Shown: positions 63,753 to 64,000 of the stretch, piece by piece | Numbering within the stretch: position 1 is the stretch's first letter | How the letters are laid out: each line of letters starts with the position of its first letter | NCBI RefSeq assembly: GCF_007748095.1 | Contig: NZ_CP036287.1 | Span: 6,835,823-6,899,822, forward strand | DNA from: Engelhardtia mirabilis | Lineage (GTDB): Bacteria > Planctomycetota > UBA1135 > GCA-002686595 | Length of the DNA: 64,000 nt | Direction: 5' to 3' | The notes under the pieces: model-generated | The model's input: the letters and a program-made list of their open reading frames with translations, nothing else | The model's database searches: none | Told to the model about the DNA's origin: nothing | Program-made: the position numbers and the translations under genes

Positions 63753-64000
63753 TGTGCCAGACCGATGTCCGGGACCCGCTCGCTGCGTTCCCGGGTCGTA
63801 CCGAAGCCGTCTTCGAACCGCCGGGTCGATCCAAGCCGGATCGATCCTGGTTGCAGCCCGTCGGGGTCGCAGCCGGGGTTCGGACCGGCGGCTGATCTGA
63901 CCGGGCCTCGAGTGGCCCGAAAGCCCGCTGGGCCCAGTTGTGGGTCCGCTCCGTCCGCTCCCGGCACCACCGCCGGAGTCCTAGGGGGACAGTCGCGTCG
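63753..64000. other. Right edge, no gene assigned
   Basis: A minus-strand frame (63410-63970) that contains the repeat array is open here and may run past the window. Its N-terminal part is Pro/Gly/Arg-rich without recognisable features, so I do not call it. Confidence 0.4.

Overview
This 64-kb window is a high-GC bacterial chromosome segment, most likely from a planctomycete (Planctomycetota). The support is indirect because no rRNA is present: a GyrA with the '...SGEYHPHGES' type motif, a Ser/Thr kinase paired with an ECF-like sigma factor, large secreted c-type heme proteins, a DUF1570-type peptidase, proteins with pseudopilin-like tails, and many GTG/TTG starts with overlapping stops.

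Layout. 1-6.0 kb (minus): flagellar hook/rod operon fliK-flgD-flgE-flgF-flgG-flgA, with a giant inverted repeat between flgE and flgF. 6.4-9.3 kb (plus): beta-propeller/di-CXXCH secreted heme protein. 9.5-13 kb: rpiA (minus), feoA-feoB (plus). 13.0-15.5 kb (minus): dsbD, read through an in-frame TGA. 15.7-21.2 kb: small secreted protein, then murJ, yqeY, gyrA (minus). 21.5-24.7 kb (plus): CXXCH protein, membrane protein, flavin reductase. 24.8-29.2 kb (minus): two metallopeptidases. 29.6-31 kb: cystathionine beta-synthase. 31-38.3 kb (minus): glycosyltransferase, hydrolase, acyltransferase and two large secreted unknowns. 38.5-45.3 kb: cyclophilin, parB with a parS site, membrane protein, phosphoesterase, a protein ending in an HPr domain, a sigma-70 factor and a SelW-family selenoprotein. 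45.3-52.7 kb: long gap, Ser/Thr kinase gene split by an IS21-family element, ECF-like sigma factor. 53-63.2 kb (plus): triple-repeat secreted protein, hemW, pyrF, bshC, bshB, parA, bshA, cysteine desulfurase. 63.6-63.75 kb: 21-bp tandem repeats.

Main result. Two genes appear to encode selenoproteins that ordinary gene calling breaks at TGA. In DsbD the TGA replaces the first cysteine of the C-terminal thioredoxin motif (FTGHT-U-VNC-RKME). At 45051-45278 a SelW/Rdx protein reads YCVR-U-NYLPQA, followed by a perfect 7-bp hairpin with loop GGTCT at SECIS-like distance from the TGA. With a bacillithiol biosynthesis cluster (bshC, bshB, bshA), a cysteine desulfurase and a cystathionine beta-synthase, the window is rich in thiol/selenol redox functions. 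The DsbD reducing pathway would also serve the c-type heme proteins encoded nearby.

Other points of note: an unusual C-terminal HPr domain on a 440-residue protein; a precise IS21 insertion between the HRD and DFG motifs of a kinase with a 5-bp target duplication; a parB-parS pair 19 kb from a parA lying inside the bsh cluster; and three very large palindromes in intergenic regions.
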